Shown one piece after another: positions 14,160 to 15,989 of a DNA stretch of 15,989 nucleotides. This stretch comes from an uncultured Bacilli bacterium (lineage in GTDB: Bacteria; Bacillota_I; Bacilli_A; RF39; UBA660), in contig CANPYU010000009.1 in the NCBI GenBank assembly GCA_947588665.1, positions 1 through 15,989 on the forward strand. The letters run 5' to 3'. The notes beneath the pieces are model-generated. The model was not told the origin of the DNA. It made no database searches and was given only the letters and a program-made list of their open reading frames with translations. How positions within the stretch are numbered: position 1 is the stretch's first letter; each line of letters opens with the position of its first letter. Both the position numbers and the translations under genes were made by a program.

Positions 14160-14651
14160 TTAATTATTTTTTATTATATTTACTTGATTGCCATGTTCTT
14201 TAATAATATTTACTAAATCTAAAACTTTTAACCAAATAGTTGCTGTATTATCGTTAGGATGAATACCTATAATACCTTCTCCATTAAAAAAATCTTCATC
14301 TAAATAGAAAGTTACTTTCAAATCTTTATCATTTAATAGTCCTAGTGGGGTTACAGATCCCGGTTTTAAATTTAGAATATTTATTAAGTCAACTTCGCTA
14401 GCAAAACTTAAACGACGTGTATGATAATTTTTACTAAAAGTTTTTAAGTCAATTTTTTTATTTCCTTTAAGTGTTATTAAATAGTAATTTCTTTTTTTAT
14501 CATCCCTAACAAAGAGATTTTTTCCATCTACCTCTTTATATGGCAAATCTATGTCATTTAGGTCTTGCATATTATAAACAGCCTTATGTTCTGTAATTTC
14601 ATACCATAAATTTTTAATTTTTAGAAAATCATATATTTCTTGTTTATTCAT
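14160..14651 (-). CDS. ProX/PrdX-type prolyl-tRNA deacylase (YbaK-like domain)
   Basis: A 163-residue free-standing editing protein of the YbaK/ProX family, which hydrolyses mischarged aminoacyl-tRNA (typically Ala-tRNA-Pro) in the cytoplasm. Visible motifs are EHKAVYNMQDL (~21-31), GKNLFVRDDKKRNYYLITL (43-61) with the conserved lysine K44, the GSVTPLGLLND loop (98-108) and IGIHPNDNTATIW (128-140). The length and motif order match the PrdX/ProXp-ala type. The exact substrate cannot be read from sequence. It is first in a likely operon with the TfoX-like gene, and has an extended -10 promoter at 14689-14697. Confidence 0.88.
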   Translation of the reverse strand: MNKQEIYDFLKIKNLWYEITEHKAVYNMQDLNDIDLPYKEVDGKNLFVRDDKKRNYYLITLKGNKKIDLKTFSKNYHTRRLSFASEVDLINILNLKPGSVTPLGLLNDKDLKVTFYLDEDFFNGEGIIGIHPNDNTATIWLKVLDLVNIIKEHGNQVNIIKNN

Positions 14652-14688
14652 AACAACCTCTTACAAATTACTATTGCTTTCACTAAAT

Positions 14689-14697
14689 ATTATAACA
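14689..14697 (-). promoter_or_regulatory. Extended -10 promoter of the prolyl-tRNA deacylase operon
   Basis: On the minus strand TGTTATAAT: a TGn followed by perfect TATAAT (14694-14689), 37 nt before the ATG at 14651. The -35 is poor (TTACTA at 17 nt), which is usual for extended -10 promoters. Confidence 0.65.
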
Positions 14698-14768
14698 CGT
14701 ATAATGCTGATTAGTAAATGAATGAAGTTGCAAATCAAAAAATAGACAGATAATTTTAAAGTTAAAAA

Positions 14769-14792
14769 TTGTCCACAGATTTTTTGTCCACA
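14769..14792 (+). other. Pair of DnaA-box-like 9-mers
   Basis: TTGTCCACA occurs at 14769-14777 and again at 14784-14792, same strand, 15 bp apart. It differs by one base from the Bacillus/E. coli box TTATCCACA. They are two of very few GC-richer words in a non-coding AT-rich stretch. DnaA binding is inferred only. Confidence 0.4.
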
Positions 14793-14797
14793 AAAGA

Positions 14798-15212
14798 ACA
14801 TAAGAAAAAACCTTAAATAAAGGATTTTTTAAGATCTTAAATGGTGGCTCCAGCAAAAATTGATCAGCGACACAAGGATTTTCAGTTATAGTTATGGTGA
14901 ATTAAATAGGTTTAAATAAGTTTAAAATTTTTCTTAAATTCCTTTTAATTAATGGAATTTTTAACTATAAATTTAATTTAATAGTATCATTTTAGACCAC
15001 AAATGATCATAAAAAACACTGGGATTTTTTATGATATATATTTTTTATTATTTCTTAAAACATAAAAATTTAATTTCAATATATCAAGTTGTTTCTTTTA
15101 TTATTAGCAGACTTTAAATTTATAATATAATTGTTAATTTTTTTCATTAAAATTATAACATGATTTTAAAACAAAAACTGTTACTTTTTATATTATTTTA
15201 TAAATCTCTAAA
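14798..15212. other. Non-coding AT-rich region with several hairpins, no gene seen
   Basis: No frame with a start and ribosome site was found. It holds a terminator-like hairpin (A6-CCTT, loop, AAGG-A-T6, 14805-14830); a 12-bp palindrome TTAAGATCTTAA (14829-14840); and a GC-richer tract (14842-14878). Further on are a stem AAATTCC/GGAATTT followed by a T-run (14936-14962), and a perfect 11-bp stem ATCATAAAAAA/TTTTTTATGAT with loop CACTGGGA (15006-15035). From 15036 to 15212 nothing beyond AT-rich sequence was seen. Confidence 0.55.
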
Positions 15213-15243
15213 TTAAAAAGAGAGACTATCATTTCTGATAATC
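15213..15243 (-). terminator. Rho-independent terminator of the cupin gene
   Basis: On the minus strand GATTATCA (15243-15236), GAAA loop, TGATAGTC (15231-15224), then TCTCTTTTT. An 8-bp stem with one G-T pair, 26 nt after the stop codon. Confidence 0.8.
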
Positions 15244-15269
15244 TTAATTCTAATAAATTGTAATATTTT

Positions 15270-15698
15270 TTAATTATCTAATTTATTATATTCTTCATCT
15301 GGTACAGGTTCTAACCATTCGTTTGAAGTTTCTTCACCTGGTACTTCTACTGCAATATGACTAAACCAAGAGTCTTTTCTTGCTCCGTGCCAATGTTTTA
15401 CATTTGCAGGGATTACTACAATATCACCTGGAGATAGTTTTTGTACCGTTTTTCCTTCTTCCCCATAATATCCATATCCTGCTATACAAATTAAAACTTG
15501 TCCTCCACCAGATTTAGCTTTATGAATATGCCAATTATTCCTACATCCTGGCTCAAATGTTACATTTGCAAAACTTATTCCATTTTCCATTTTTGCTAAT
15601 TGTTTTAGATAACTGTTACCTGTAAAATACTCAGCATAAGCATCATTTGGATTTCCTAATCCAAATACATTTAATTTATCAAATTCTTCTTTATTCAT
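15270..15698 (-). CDS. Cupin-domain protein
   Basis: A 142-residue single-domain cupin. Cupin motif 1 is PGCRNNWHIHKAKSGGGQVL (50-69) with likely metal ligands H57 and H59, and Q67 where many cupins have Glu. Motif 2 is PGDIVVIPANVKHWHG (90-105) with H102/H104. Such proteins are metal-binding barrels and often stand next to carboxymuconolactone-decarboxylase-like genes, as here; the substrate is unknown. The ATG at 15698 is chosen over that at 15725: GGGAG lies 8 nt upstream, and this start overlaps the stop of the upstream gene (ATGAATAA). The terminator at 15213-15243 ends the unit; the promoter must lie beyond the right edge. Confidence 0.9.
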   Translation of the reverse strand: MNKEEFDKLNVFGLGNPNDAYAEYFTGNSYLKQLAKMENGISFANVTFEPGCRNNWHIHKAKSGGGQVLICIAGYGYYGEEGKTVQKLSPGDIVVIPANVKHWHGARKDSWFSHIAVEVPGEETSNEWLEPVPDEEYNKLDN

Positions 15699-15989
15699 TC
15701 TTATCACTCCCATATACTTCCTCAATTAAAGGAAATGTACTCCAAGCCTTAGGCCACCCTGAGTAAAATGCTAATTGGGTTACGGTTTCAACAACTTCCT
15801 CTTTGGTAATTCCATGTTCTTTTCCGATTGCTAAATGTGATTTAATTGGGGATATAATCCTTGGGCAAATAAGGCTGATATTGTTATTAAACTTCTGTCC
15901 CTTGCTGATAATTTATCTTCCCTGCTCCATACCTCTCCAAATAATACATCATCATTTAATTCGGCAAATTTAGGTGCAATATTACCTAA
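15691..15989 (-). pseudogene. Carboxymuconolactone decarboxylase-family gene, frameshifted and partial (5' end outside window)
   Basis: From the right edge the frame reads ...GEVWSREDKLSARDRSLITISALFAQGLYPQL and then hits TAG at 15833-15831. In another frame the family continues at once: SHLAIGKEHGITKEEVVETVTQLAFYSGWPKAWSTFPLIEEVYG, ending with TAA at 15693-15691. One missing base in the A-run near 15841-15846 (expected TTAAAATCA, observed TTAAATCA) explains both. The family (AhpD-like fold) includes decarboxylases and peroxidase-like proteins; this part has no CxxC. It is coupled to the cupin gene by an 8-nt overlap. It is either a recent pseudogene or an assembly error; the intact coupling and conserved downstream half favour a very recent event. 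Confidence 0.8.

Noticed and set aside
1..15989. Genetic code 4 (TGA = Trp, Mycoplasma-like)
   Set aside because: Frames are intact under the standard code with Trp encoded by TGG, including conserved sites in CotJB, CdaA and LtaS.

Overview
The window looks like a chromosomal stretch from an uncultured, very AT-rich, low-GC Gram-positive bacterium of the Bacilli/Erysipelotrichia-like gut lineages (Bacillota). The evidence is the cyclic-di-AMP pair CdaA/CdaR, an LtaS-type lipoteichoic acid synthase, CotJ spore-coat proteins, strong AGGAGG-type ribosome sites, and C-terminal domains of a kind common in uncultured gut Firmicutes. The standard code fits: Trp is TGG, genes end in TAA or TAG, and no TGA stop was seen. 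Taxonomy is inferred from gene content only.

1-4319: two copies of a divergent module. Each has a large exported, membrane-anchored protein on the minus strand and a tandem-HTH XRE regulator on the plus strand, separated by a conserved ~86-bp promoter/operator region. The regulators share a near-identical 333-bp 3' part, but their first ~40 codons and upstream leaders are unrelated at DNA level. The first surface gene runs off the left edge. This is the most unusual part of the window.

4359-9302 (all minus): a bidirectional terminator, then cdaR and cdaA. These are the c-di-AMP synthase and its regulator; the usual glmM partner does not follow. Upstream are a DUF1292-like small protein and a 581-residue coiled-coil protein of unknown role in one overlapping unit.

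8713-9775: a sporulation operon with a CotJA/CotJB fusion and CotJC (manganese-catalase-like coat protein), a GAAA-loop terminator and a candidate mother-cell sigma promoter.

9790-13178: a three-gene operon, LtaS-type synthase followed by two unknown single-pass membrane proteins, ending in a terminator that overlaps the last stop codon. Its promoter faces the promoter of a tRNA-Gly(GCC) gene with its own terminator (13186-13371).

13422-14694: a likely small operon of a ProX-like prolyl-tRNA deacylase, a TfoX N-domain protein and a 52-codon ORF, followed by a possible frameshifted small gene. 14700-15212 is non-coding and AT-rich; it holds two DnaA-box-like 9-mers and several hairpins. 15213-15989 holds a cupin protein translationally coupled to an upstream carboxymuconolactone-decarboxylase-like gene that carries a frameshift and runs off the right edge.
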